From contig NZ_FOVH01000004.1 of the NCBI RefSeq assembly GCF_900115095.1, positions 228,127-292,126 of the forward strand: a stretch of 64,000 nt of DNA, in the 5' to 3' direction. Both the position numbers and the translations under genes were made by a program. The notes below the pieces were generated by a model. The model was not told the origin of the DNA, did no database searches, and was given only the letters and a program-made list of their open reading frames with translations. Origin of the DNA: Actinomadura madurae. Lineage in GTDB: Bacteria > Actinomycetota > Actinomycetes > Streptosporangiales > Streptosporangiaceae. Below, one piece after another: positions 28,941 to 36,040 of this stretch (position 1 is the first letter of the stretch; each line of letters starts with the position of its first letter).

Positions 28941-29477
28941 GTGGTCCTGCGGCGGATGCGGGCGGGGGACGAGGAGGAGTTCGTCCGCCTCGCCCGGCAG
29001 AGCACCGAACTGCACGCCGACTGGGTGAGAACACCGGCAGACCCTGCGGCGTTCCGCGACTACCTGGGGCGCTTCGCGGACCCGACGGCCGGCGAGGCCC
29101 TGCTGGTCAAACAGGCGGACACCGGAGCCATCGCCGGCCACGTCACCCTCACCGGAATCGTCCGCCGGCCGTACGACCGCGCGATCCTGGGTTTCGCGGC
29201 CTTCGCGCCGAGCGCCGCCCAGGGTTACATGACGGAAGGCGTCGGGCTGGCCGTCCTGTACGCGTTCGGCCCGCTCGGGCTACACCGGGTGGAAGCGGAC
29301 GTCCAGCCGGGCAACGAGCCGTCCCGCCGGCTCGTCCAGCGCCTCGGATTTCGCCGCGAAGGCTTCTCCCCCGAGTTCATCAACATCGGCGGCGTCTGGC
29401 GCGACCACGAACGCTGGGCCATCACCGCCGGCATGACCGCCCACCTCCCACCCTGCAACCGACACGTCCTCCCCTAG
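28941..29477 (+). CDS. GNAT acetyltransferase, RimJ/RimL type
   Basis: About 178 residues in the acetyltransf_3 layout: VLRRMRAGDEEEFVRLARQS, GHVTLTGIVRRPYDRAILGF, a pantetheine-binding-region equivalent around AAQGYMTEGVGLAVLYAFGPLGLHRVEADVQPGN, and LVQRLGFRREGFSPEF. This pattern (GYMTE, HRVEA, NxxSxRLxxxLGF) fits N-terminal/ribosomal-protein alanine acetyltransferases, but the target is unknown. The start is GTG 28941 or ATG 28956; the frame is open further upstream. Ends at a hairpin shared with a convergent gene. Confidence 0.85.
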   Translation: MVLRRMRAGDEEEFVRLARQSTELHADWVRTPADPAAFRDYLGRFADPTAGEALLVKQADTGAIAGHVTLTGIVRRPYDRAILGFAAFAPSAAQGYMTEGVGLAVLYAFGPLGLHRVEADVQPGNEPSRRLVQRLGFRREGFSPEFINIGGVWRDHERWAITAGMTAHLPPCNRHVLP

Positions 29478-29512
29478 GGATGCACGTCCCGGTCCGCGTG
29501 GGACGTGCATCC
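29478..29512. terminator. Bidirectional terminator
   Basis: 13-bp perfect stem GGATGCACGTCCC (29478-29490) and complement (29500-29512), loop 9 nt, between convergent genes ending at 29477 and 29531. Confidence 0.9.
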
Positions 29513-29530
29513 GAAGTCAGCGCTCGATGA

Positions 29531-30004
29531 TCACCCCCACTGGCCGGGCTGGTAGCCCCCGGCGGGCTGCCGGGTGATGACGTTCAAGCGGTTCCAGGTG
29601 TTGATCAGCGCGATCAGGCCCACCAGGGCGGTGAGCTGGTCCTCGTCGAAGTGCTTGGCGGCGTTCTCCCAGACCTCGTCGGTGACGCCACCCGCGGCAT
29701 CGGCGATACGCGTGCCCTGCTCGGTCAGCTCCAAGGCGGCCCGCTCCGCTTCGGTGAAGACCGTGGCCTCCCGCCACGCCGCGACCATGTTGAGACGCAC
29801 CGAGGTCTCCCCCGCCTCCATGGCGTCCTTGGTGTGCATGTCGAGGCAGACGCCGCACCCGTTGATCTGGCTGGCCCTGATTTCCACAAGGTGCTGCGTC
29901 AGGACGGGCAGCGGTGAGTCCATCAGCACCTTGCCCGCCGACTGGATGTACTTCATGTACTTGGCCCCGATGGTGCCGCCGTAGAAGTTGAACCGAGCGT
30001 CCAT
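29531..30004 (-). CDS. Carboxymuconolactone decarboxylase / AhpD-like protein
   Basis: 157 residues. The AhpD core motif with redox Cys pair and His is present: EIRASQINGCGVCLDMHTKDA gives CxxC followed four residues later by H. The upstream segment LMDSPLPVLTQHLVEIRAS and the downstream ETSVRLNMVAAWREA are family-typical. Such proteins are small alkylhydroperoxidase-like disulfide reductases acting on peroxides. It is transcribed alone, and the ATG at 30004 is followed upstream by 530 bp with no gene. Confidence 0.88.
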   Translation of the reverse strand: MDARFNFYGGTIGAKYMKYIQSAGKVLMDSPLPVLTQHLVEIRASQINGCGVCLDMHTKDAMEAGETSVRLNMVAAWREATVFTEAERAALELTEQGTRIADAAGGVTDEVWENAAKHFDEDQLTALVGLIALINTWNRLNVITRQPAGGYQPGQWG

Positions 30005-30538
30005 GACGATCTCCTTGCCGTGATGACTGATACACCCCACTGACGGAGCAAGCCACCACAATGTGACGTCCGATCGCCTGTGACCTACGAGCCACCCCCG
30101 AGGACCAACCCGCACCCGCCCAGTCCGTCCGCTGACGTTCTGACAGGTGGCGGTGAGGCGGCAAGGCGCTCGGGATCTCGACCTTCAGCAGCGCCCAGCA
30201 GGACGGCCCCCGCTGCCGCGGCCGCGCGATTCACCGGCCTGGTGTGCAAGGCCGTCGGAACGCTCGCCGTCGAGACGCTGCCGCACACGATCAGGATCGA
30301 CGATTTTTCCTGGTCGGACTCGTCCAGGGCCGTCCCGACCCGCCGTTGGCAAGGAGCACCTGAGCCCCTCGATGCGGCTCACTGGCGATCACGGGCTTCG
30401 TCGCTCCGCCCTGGTCATGACGCGTGCCTCTCGAGGGAACCTGGCGCGCTCGGTTGATCTCTAATCTGCCGGTATCGACCGCGCCGGGGCGGATTACATG
30501 AGTCGTCCGTCCCCCATTAGCAGAGGAGAGCACAGCGG
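30005..30538. other. No supported gene
   Basis: 534 bp upstream of the immunity-type gene. It holds only short frames without recognisable domains. It may be the left part of an older decayed element at the tRNA hotspot. Confidence 0.45.
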
Positions 30539-30979
30539 ATGTCCCGTTGGCCGCAGCTCAGTCCGTCCGAACAACGGCAGAAACTCGACCAGATCACGGC
30601 GCAGGTAGTGCCCACCCTGCCCGACGGCTGGCGACGCCTGGTGGTGCGTGTCCAGACGATCGGCAGGCACAGCGAAATGTCGGCAGGCGTGCTGATGCCC
30701 GACCGCTCAACACGCGGCTGGGCCGTTCCACCGGAGGTCTGGCGTCTATTCATGCAGCTCCGCAAGGGTATGTACTCCGAAGGCGTGGGGAGCTGGGTGG
30801 GGTTCGAGTACATCGTCGACCCGCCCGGCACGTTCACCATCAGTTACAACCGCGATACCGAACCGAGCTTCGAGGACGCGCCGACCGCAGAGGATTTCGC
30901 CCTTGAGAACCGTTGGTTCCCGCGCTCAGAAGACACCATGCCCGACTGGTTCCGTCTGGGACTGAAGGACGCAGAGTAG
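30539..30979 (+). CDS. YezG-type immunity protein, orphan
   Basis: 146 residues. The pattern RGWAVPPEVWRLFMQLRKGMY, then GSWVGFEYIVDPPGTFTISYN, EPSFEDAPTAEDFALE and the end RWFPRSEDTMPDWFRLGL matches the antitoxin YezG / immunity-protein family that neutralises LXG- and other polymorphic toxins. A GAGGAGAG ribosome binding site precedes the ATG, and the frame is intact. No toxin gene is adjacent on either side: a 534-bp gap lies upstream and integrase fragments lie downstream. Orphan immunity genes are known to protect against neighbours' toxins. Confidence 0.75.
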   Translation: MSRWPQLSPSEQRQKLDQITAQVVPTLPDGWRRLVVRVQTIGRHSEMSAGVLMPDRSTRGWAVPPEVWRLFMQLRKGMYSEGVGSWVGFEYIVDPPGTFTISYNRDTEPSFEDAPTAEDFALENRWFPRSEDTMPDWFRLGLKDAE

Positions 30980-31014
30980 AGACGTTCTCGCCCAAAAACG
31001 GTCGGTCCTGCGTC

Positions 31015-31203
31015 GTGAGCAACGATGACGAGACCGTGACCGTACTCCGGGAGCACCACAGGCCCAGGCGGCTGACAAACTCCTCGTCGGCGAGATATGA
31101 CGCGTCGGCGAAGACGGGCCACGTGTTCGCTACTGGTTGGGGTGACGTGTTCCACCCAGACACGGTCGGCTGGCTGATGCCCAAAGACCATCCGGGTCTA
31201 TAA
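31015..31203 (+). pseudogene. Tyrosine-integrase fragment (central part)
   Basis: About 62 codons resembling the middle of a tyrosine recombinase just before the HxxR box: DDETVTVLREHHRPRRL, then TGHVFATGWGDVFHPDTV. Both the N-terminal arm-binding part and the catalytic C-terminus are absent. It lies 25 bp before another integrase fragment that covers an overlapping part of the family, so the two come from different genes. Confidence 0.6.
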
Positions 31204-31229
31204 CGCACCCAAGGAGGGGCCCGGCTGGC

Positions 31230-31525
31230 ATGACCTGGCAGGAGCACGGCCTGGTCTTCATGCCGCTTGCGGGCACCGAGGGGAAGCCAACAACGTCCTG
31301 TGGGAACTACGGCACAGCTTCGTGTCGGTGCTGTCGGACGCCGGCGTGCCCATCGAGGACATCTCACGGCTGGCCGGCCACGAGAGCACAGAGGTCAGCG
31401 AGACGGTGTACTGGCACCGGATCCGCCCCGCCCTGCTGGCCGGTACGGAGGCCATGGACGACGTGTTCCCGCCGCTGCCGAGGACGCCTAGTCAGGAAGT
31501 CATGCAGAAGGCCCATCGCGGGTGA
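31230..31525 (+). pseudogene. Tyrosine-integrase fragment (catalytic C-terminus)
   Basis: The start reads TWQEHGLVFMPLAGTEG; after one frameshift near 31290 it continues as NNVLWELRHSFVSVLSDAGV, EDISRLAGHES and ETVYWHRIRPALLAGTEAMD. These include the LRHSF, GHES and tyrosine boxes of the catalytic domain, and the end of the gene is normal. It stops 22 bp before the left tRNA-derived repeat, the same arrangement the active integrase has with the right one. It is the remnant of an earlier element at this site. Confidence 0.8.
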
Positions 31526-31538
31526 TCGTGATGGGCCT
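31509..31538 (+). terminator. Terminator of the integrase remnant
   Basis: AGGCCCATC (31509-31517) pairs with GATGGGCCT (31530-31538) around a 12-nt loop, spanning the stop codon of the fragment. Confidence 0.6.
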
Positions 31539-31547
31539 CTGAGGTGG

Positions 31548-31590
31548 GAGCCGCCTGTCGGAATCGAACCGACGACCTATTCATTACGAG
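31548..31590. repeat. Left attachment site core (attL)
   Basis: 43 bp identical to 46471-46513: the 3' half of the tRNA-Thr gene from the acceptor stem to the anticodon loop, in the same orientation. The sequences diverge immediately on both sides. Confidence 0.93.
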
Positions 31591-31684
31591 AGCCCTTGAC
31601 CAGGGTATGGGGCGATTCGCCGGAGTGCGTTTGGCCAGCTCACAGGGCATGGGTGAACTCTCGCGAACCCTGTCGGTACGGGCC

Positions 31685-31706
31685 GAACTGCAACACGAAC
31701 TGCAAC
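31685..31706. repeat. Arm-type repeat, left end
   Basis: A 22-bp sequence that itself contains GAACTGCAAC twice (second copy 12 bp after the first). The same 22 bp occur at 46396-46417 inside the right end. It lies 95 bp inside attL. Candidate integrase arm-binding site. Confidence 0.75.
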
Positions 31707-31891
31707 TAGGGGCGAGCCATGTCTGACCGCTTCATCCGTGCCAGCGCGGCGGCGTCGAGCGAGATGCGCCCCGCCATCACGGCGTCATGCAGGTCGATGG
31801 CTTCGCGCTTGAGCGCCTTCATGCGCTTCACGGAGTCCGGACTCGCACCCGTCGCCTTGGCGGCTTGCGCTGCCGCTGTTCGTCCAGTGCG
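31706..31891 (-). pseudogene. Fragment related to ParB/phage small DNA-binding proteins
   Basis: The frame that follows the RHH gene's stop stays open for about 60 codons and reads AAQAAKATGASPDSVKRMKAL then IDLHDAVMAGRISLDAAALA. The pattern of a helix-turn-helix followed by 'xxxxVxxGxxSLxxAxxLA' recurs in small ParB-like or plasmid/phage regulators. No start codon with a ribosome binding site fits, so this is either a very short gene beginning at an internal GTG/ATG or a decayed C-terminus. Confidence 0.35.
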
Positions 31892-32062
31892 TCAGCCCTT
31901 CTTGCGGAGGTACCGGCGTAGGCAGTCGTTCACGACGTCCGAGACGTTTTTGCCCTCGCGCTCGGCCTTCTCCTTGGCCTCGTTCCAGACCTCGTCCGGG
32001 ACGCGGACCGTGCGGTTGGGAGTCTTGCCCGTGGCCGGGCGACCGCGCTTCTTTCCTGCCAT
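31892..32062 (-). CDS. Small ribbon-helix-helix DNA-binding protein
   Basis: 56 residues: a basic lead (AGKKRGRPATGKTPNRTVRV) followed by PDEVWNEAKEKAEREGKNVS and DVVNDCLRRYLRKK. The strand TVRVP plus two helices is the RHH (CopG/Arc-like) fold used as dimeric regulators or antitoxins. The first gene inside the left end, transcribed toward attL. No toxin partner was seen. Too short for most ORF callers. Confidence 0.75.
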   Translation of the reverse strand: MAGKKRGRPATGKTPNRTVRVPDEVWNEAKEKAEREGKNVSDVVNDCLRRYLRKKG

Positions 32063-32230
32063 GGCAGGATCCTAGCCTGACCAGGGTTTTCCACGTTGAC
32101 GGATCCCGACCGGTATGCATATTGTGCAATGGCAGTAATTCGGCACCAGCAGGAACGATGCCGATACAGGACGGCCCCGGACTCGGTGACTGCACCACCG
32201 GCCGGGGCCTGGACGGAAGGGACCTCCGCC

Positions 32231-32722
32231 GTGAGCGACAAGCCTACCCACCTCATCCCCGACCCGTCGGCCCTCACGCTCGCTCAGCGCGACGGGCGCG
32301 CCTGCGTGGCGTGCCGCATCGATGTCGCCCCCATGCGGCCCGTCGGCATCGTCGACGGCGTCCAGGTGTTCGCGTGCCTCTCCTGCGACACCGGCGACCA
32401 GGGCGACGACGAGCAGCCCGCCACCGGCACCATCCCCGGCGAGTGGCCGAACGGCGAGCCGGACGACGTCCGCGACATGGCCCGGCGCCGGGCCGACCTC
32501 GCGCAGCGGGCCGACAACCTCGCCACCATGCTGGAGGCCGAAGCGGACGGCATCCGGGACGTCGATTTCGGCCTTGCCGTCCGGCGGGCGGCCGCGGCAC
32601 ACCGCGCGTTCGCCGCTGCGTGCCGGGACGGCGACGACGACGAGTTCGACCGCACCCTGCGCGAGGCCAGCGAGATGATCCGGCGGTGCGTCGCCACGGT
32701 CGAGACGGCCGACGGCGAGTAG
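32231..32722 (+). CDS. Hypothetical protein with a treble-clef-like CxxC pair
   Basis: 163 residues from a GTG at 32231. The N-terminal part has RACVACRIDVAP and VFACLSCDTGDQ, i.e. two CxxC pairs about 25 residues apart, which suggests a zinc ribbon. The rest is acidic and helical (MARRRADLAQRADNLATMLE and FDRTLREASEMIRRCVATVE). A common kind of protein in actinobacterial integrative elements and phages; no function known. A terminator follows 48 bp downstream. Confidence 0.65.
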   Translation: MSDKPTHLIPDPSALTLAQRDGRACVACRIDVAPMRPVGIVDGVQVFACLSCDTGDQGDDEQPATGTIPGEWPNGEPDDVRDMARRRADLAQRADNLATMLEAEADGIRDVDFGLAVRRAAAAHRAFAAACRDGDDDEFDRTLREASEMIRRCVATVETADGE

Positions 32723-32772
32723 TGCGACCTGCGTTACGTTCGTCGTAACCCAGGTCCTTGGAGGACCTCACT

Positions 32773-32806
32773 GGAGCCCCCGTCCGGCACCGACCGGCGG
32801 GGGCTC
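32773..32806 (+). terminator. Terminator after the zinc-ribbon gene
   Basis: GAGCCCCCG and CGGGGGCTC arms around a GC-rich loop (TCCGGCACCGACCGG, itself partly paired), followed by TCTCTG. Confidence 0.8.
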
Positions 32807-32987
32807 TCTGCTGGTCACGGGCCTGCGCCGGGCAGAGGCTGGCGCAGGTCGGGGAGGGTGCGGCTCCTGCGCGGGCGGGCAGGTCAGGGCGCGCAGATTG
32901 TGCGCACCCCCGGCGGACCGTCCGGGCGGGCAGGTCGGAGACCGTCAGAGGGCCTGAGTTGCCATGATGGCAACGCCTGTTTGCCGG

Positions 32988-33251
32988 TCAGTCCTGCTCG
33001 TCGCCGTCGGCCGGCCGGACGAACGTGCCGCGGCCGGGTACCGTGACGACGAGTCCGCGGTCCCGCAGCTCTCGGACGGCTCGGCGGGCGGTCAGCCTGG
33101 CCACGCCGAACTCCTCCGCCATGCGTGCCTCGCTCGGGATGGGCCGATCGGGCTGGAGGTCACCAGCATCGATCCGCGCGGCGATGATGTCCGCCACCTG
33201 CACGTACACCGGCCGCGGGCCCTCGTGGTCGATCTCCGGCGGGTTGCTCAT
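32988..33251 (-). CDS. Short GntR-family DNA-binding protein
   Basis: 87 residues, all of them the GntR winged-helix domain: YVQVADIIAARIDAGDLQPD, SEARMAEEFGVARLTARRAV, RELRDRGLVVTVPGRGTFV. There is no C-terminal effector domain. Such minimal GntR proteins (KorSA-like fragments) are common regulators in actinobacterial integrative elements. The ATG at 33251 is chosen; the upstream extension is not homologous. It is divergent from 33374. Confidence 0.85.
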   Translation of the reverse strand: MSNPPEIDHEGPRPVYVQVADIIAARIDAGDLQPDRPIPSEARMAEEFGVARLTARRAVRELRDRGLVVTVPGRGTFVRPADGDEQD

Positions 33252-33373
33252 GCTCGGACCGTAGACCGGGGTTGACCTGCGTAAACGCTCGTATCCCTCT
33301 GTAGAGGTGTACAGCCCGGTATAGAGCGGGCTATGGTGCCGGTCACATACGGGCAACGAGGAGGGACCCCTCG

Positions 33374-33643
33374 ATGACAGAGCCACGACGCGCGCTCGAA
33401 CCAGAACGACAAATCGTCGGGTTCGACGTGTTCGAACTCGTCGGCGGCCGGTGGCGCGCCATCCACAAGCATGACCGCGACCTCGTGCTCGAACACGACC
33501 GGTGGACAGAGCTGGCGTGGTCGTGCGTCGGCGCCCGCATCTCCGCCGAGCTGCGCGAGGCGGCCGAGGAACTCGCCGCGCGGATGACCGAGCCCGGCCG
33601 GCAGTGGCGGCCGAACGGACCGGGGCAGGGCCTCAGTGTCTAG
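33374..33643 (+). CDS. Hypothetical protein
   Basis: 89 residues: GFDVFELVGGRWRAIHKHDR then ELAWSCVGARISAELREAAE. A small alpha/beta protein without recognised family. GAGGAGG ribosome binding site upstream of the ATG. It overlaps the next gene at its last codons. Confidence 0.6.
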   Translation: MTEPRRALEPERQIVGFDVFELVGGRWRAIHKHDRDLVLEHDRWTELAWSCVGARISAELREAAEELAARMTEPGRQWRPNGPGQGLSV

Positions 33644-33854
33644 GCGGGCCGTCGAGGTCGACGGCGACGTGTCGGACCTGCTGGTGATGTTCGCGCAGAG
33701 GTTCCCCGGCTGGGCGTTCGCCCGCACCGACGCGGGTTGGTACGCCACCCGCGGCGGCCTCGTCCGCGAGACGCTCCGGCCGGACGGCCGGGGGACGGTG
33801 AAGGCGTCCACCCCGGCGGAGCTGCTCGTCAAGCTGGAGCGCGCCGAGCGCTGA
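33636..33854 (+). CDS. Hypothetical protein
   Basis: 72 residues from a GTG that overlaps the previous stop by 8 bp. Sequence LLVMFAQRFPGWAFARTDAGWYATRGG is followed by a strand-rich end (AELLVKLERAER). Similar small proteins are frequent in actinobacterial mobile elements; no function known. Confidence 0.6.
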   Translation: MSRRAVEVDGDVSDLLVMFAQRFPGWAFARTDAGWYATRGGLVRETLRPDGRGTVKASTPAELLVKLERAER

Positions 33855-33861
33855 GAGACGT

Positions 33862-33910
33862 CACGGCCCCGGGGGACCTGCGCGGGGAACGCACCACCCC
33901 CGGGGTCGTG
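33862..33910 (+). terminator. Terminator
   Basis: A 14-bp stem CACGGCCCCGGGGG (33862-33875) with CCCCCGGGGTCGTG (33897-33910), one G-T pair, starting 8 bp after the stop of the gene at 33636-33854. Confidence 0.85.
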
Positions 33911-34248
33911 GCCTGCTCGTGATCATGAGGGCCGCTATCCGGCCGGAGTCGGAGATGGCACCAACAGGGGAGGTCACGGAGCGTGAGGGGGTCGCGATCT
34001 TGGCCCCGTCACTCGGCGTGACGGAGCACCATGATCACCCGTGCTTGAGAGCCCGGAGGGAGAAAATGCTGACTGCGGTTGGGGTCATGGAACCGCAGGT
34101 CAGCGTGCGGCTCGGCCGTGCCCCCCTCCCCTCCTCATCCCCGCAGGTCAGGGGCCCTGCGTCGCCCTGTGTGACCATGGGCCACCGGCCGGGGCGCTGC
34201 TCGGCCTGCCCTCACGCACGGTGACCGCGAGGCGGGCGGCGGCGGGGC
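33911..34248. other. No supported gene
   Basis: 338 bp between a terminator and the HNH gene. The frames on the plus strand that cross it have no family features. Nothing else recognised. Confidence 0.45.
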
Positions 34249-34506
34249 TCACCACCTACGGGACGTGACGGGCTTGGCTCGGCCCGCGTTGCCCTTGGCT
34301 GCACCTGCGGACCGGTTGCACGACCGATGGGCCAGGCCGCGGTACCCGGCACGGTCGTCGGTGTGGTCGAGGTCGAGCGGCTCGGCTCGGCTCATCGGCT
34401 GTCCGCACCGCGCGCACGGCTGGCCAGGCTCCATGTTGGCGAGCGCGATGCGCCGCGCCTGCTGGTGTCTCCAGCCGTAGCCGCGCGAGGTCGTGTCGCC
34501 CTTCAC
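34249..34506 (-). CDS. Small HNH endonuclease
   Basis: 85 residues from a GTG at 34506. Motifs: PCARCGQPM (zinc CxxC), LDLDHTDDRAGYRGLAHRSCN (the catalytic DH, then H and the final Cys/Asn pair). In actinophages such HNH proteins lie next to cos and the terminase genes and aid packaging, but no terminase is adjacent here. It overlaps the stop of the upstream gene by 4 bp. Confidence 0.8.
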   Translation of the reverse strand: MKGDTTSRGYGWRHQQARRIALANMEPGQPCARCGQPMSRAEPLDLDHTDDRAGYRGLAHRSCNRSAGAAKGNAGRAKPVTSRRW

Positions 34507-34871
34507 TCCGCCATCACCTCGTCTACGTCCGCGACCCGCACCACGTCGCCCACGTCCCGCAGGTAGGCGAGCCCTGAGAGCAGCCGTACGGCCTCCAGAA
34601 CCTCGCCCCCCGGCAGCTGCCCCCGCAGGATCGGGTAGTCCCGCAGGACGGCCCCCGCGGTCATCTGGCACATCGCGTCCTCGTCGGCCGGCACGTCCGC
34701 GACGAGGGCCGTGGTGGTCGCGTGGCCGCTGGCGATCCCGCGGAACACCTTGCCGCACCGGCACTCGGGGTTGTCGCACTCAATCGGCAGGTACAGCAGC
34801 TCTCCCGGCCGGGCGCAGGACACGTCGTCCATGAGCCCGCCGGGCTCGCTCGGGGCGACGAGGAACCGCAT
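34503..34871 (-). CDS. Hypothetical protein with CxC-rich core (DUF7715-like pattern)
   Basis: 122 residues. A central block reads GELLYLPIECDNPECRCGKVFRGI then HATTTALVADVP. The arrangement 'GELxxxxxxCDxxxxxCGCGRxFxGxxSxxATTTA' recurs in a family of small actinobacterial and phage proteins; whether it binds metal through the three Cys is not known. ATG at 34871 gives the family's N-terminus (MRFLVAPSEP). Between the tail-fibre-type gene and the HNH gene. Confidence 0.65.
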   Translation of the reverse strand: MRFLVAPSEPGGLMDDVSCARPGELLYLPIECDNPECRCGKVFRGIASGHATTTALVADVPADEDAMCQMTAGAVLRDYPILRGQLPGGEVLEAVRLLSGLAYLRDVGDVVRVADVDEVMAE

Positions 34872-34905
34872 CAGGACGTCGCCGACCGGGCCTCGGCGTA
34901 CGCCA

Positions 34906-35967
34906 TCAGCTCGCCGCCTCGTAGGTGAGAGTGAAGCCCAGCTCGTCATTGGTCGACCAGGAGAACGGCACGCCGTGCCCGACCACGGCCGAGTCGATGG
35001 ACACGCGCGCCTTGCCCGTCTCGGAGGTGTTGATGAAGCACGCGCCGTCGTAGAAGTCCTGCTCGCTGTTGTCGTAGCAGTACGCCGAGCCGGTGCGGCG
35101 GCCGACCGTCTGGGTGCGCGCCGTCACCGGCAGGGAGACCTCGTAGAAGCCGTTGCCCGCGCCCGTCCCCGACGTCCCGAACTTGATGATCACCTCGACG
35201 TGGACTGTTCGGCCGTACCGGGTGTAGCGGCCCTGCGCGGTCGCGCCGCTGCCGAGCGTCGGATTGCTGGACGTCGCGGTCAGCGCCGGGGTGTAGGTCG
35301 TCCACGCCGACCCGCCGCCGTCGCGGCGCAGGATCTCCCGCCACGCCGAGCCGTCGTACACCTCATTGCAGTCCAGGTCCTGCCGCCAGATCTCCTCGGC
35401 CTCGACCGGACGCACCGGCCGCGACGCCGCGTCGGCCACCAGCCTCGCCCGGCCCGGGCGCGACAACGCGTTCGGGCGGAAGTCCTGAATGTCGGCGTTG
35501 GTCACGCTGGCCTGGCCGGCCGCGACCGTCACCAGCGCCAGCGAGATGGCCGAATCGGTCAGCGTCGGCGTCCCGGACCCCGTGTCCTCCAGCACGTCGA
35601 TCGTCCACTCATACGTCGACCAGTCGCCGGAGTTGTGGAGCTTGTCCTTCACCTGCGCGACCACGCGGTGGATCCGCTCCCCGGCCCCCGGCGGCGACGG
35701 GATCGTCACGTTCTCTACCGCGTCGCTGCGCACCAGGTACGTACCCTGGCCCGCCACATCATCGCCGGTGACGATCGCCAGGCCCGCCGCCACGTCCACC
35801 GAGAAGTTCGCGCCCGCGGACCGCTGGGTGACCTCCAGGCCGCTGCCGATCGCGCCCTCCGTGGACCACAGGCTCAGCAGTACCTGCCGGTCGTCGATCG
35901 CCGCGTACTCGTCGACGAGCGCCTCGTCGCCCTCGGCGGCCTGCATCCATAGGACTTTGCGCGTCAC
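34906..35967 (-). CDS. Phage tail / minor structural (fibre-like) protein
   Basis: 353 residues from a GTG at 35967. The N-terminal ~190 residues (LEVTQRSAGANFSVDVAAGLAIVTGDDV, split here into recognisable halves; then HRVVAQVKDKLHNSGDWSTY) match the receptor-binding/upper-baseplate proteins of actinophages, in which 'FSVDVAAGxAxVxG' is typical. The C-terminal half is an all-beta domain (YTPALTATSSNPTLGSG, TRYGRTVHVEVIIKFG). It lies directly downstream of the tape-measure gene, the expected order in a siphophage tail module. Confidence 0.8.
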   Translation of the reverse strand: MTRKVLWMQAAEGDEALVDEYAAIDDRQVLLSLWSTEGAIGSGLEVTQRSAGANFSVDVAAGLAIVTGDDVAGQGTYLVRSDAVENVTIPSPPGAGERIHRVVAQVKDKLHNSGDWSTYEWTIDVLEDTGSGTPTLTDSAISLALVTVAAGQASVTNADIQDFRPNALSRPGRARLVADAASRPVRPVEAEEIWRQDLDCNEVYDGSAWREILRRDGGGSAWTTYTPALTATSSNPTLGSGATAQGRYTRYGRTVHVEVIIKFGTSGTGAGNGFYEVSLPVTARTQTVGRRTGSAYCYDNSEQDFYDGACFINTSETGKARVSIDSAVVGHGVPFSWSTNDELGFTLTYEAAS

Positions 35968-35991
35968 AGCTTCCCCTTCACAGTGTTGGTG

Positions 35992-36010
35992 CTCGGCGCA
36001 GCGCGCCGAG
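35992..36010 (-). terminator. Stem-loop between tape-measure and fibre-like genes
   Basis: CTCGGCGC (35992-35999) and GCGCCGAG (36003-36010) with a 3-nt loop, inside the 73-bp gap. It may terminate or process the message. Confidence 0.5.
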
Positions 36011-36040
36011 GCTCAGCGCTCAGCGTCCTAGCGTCGGCGG

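Noticed and set aside
30080..30464. Small genes in the region before the immunity gene
   Set aside because: Frames are Arg/Ser/Pro-rich and typical of non-coding high-GC DNA.
31548..31590. Second tRNA-Thr gene
   Set aside because: Only the 3' half is present; the 5' acceptor, D arm and half of the anticodon stem are missing.
31544..31726. Small frame across the left attachment site
   Set aside because: It reads through the tRNA-derived repeat and has no independent support.
33919..34268. Two overlapping plus-strand frames in the gap before the HNH gene
   Set aside because: No ribosome binding site, no domain, and the two frames are equally good; not enough to call a gene.
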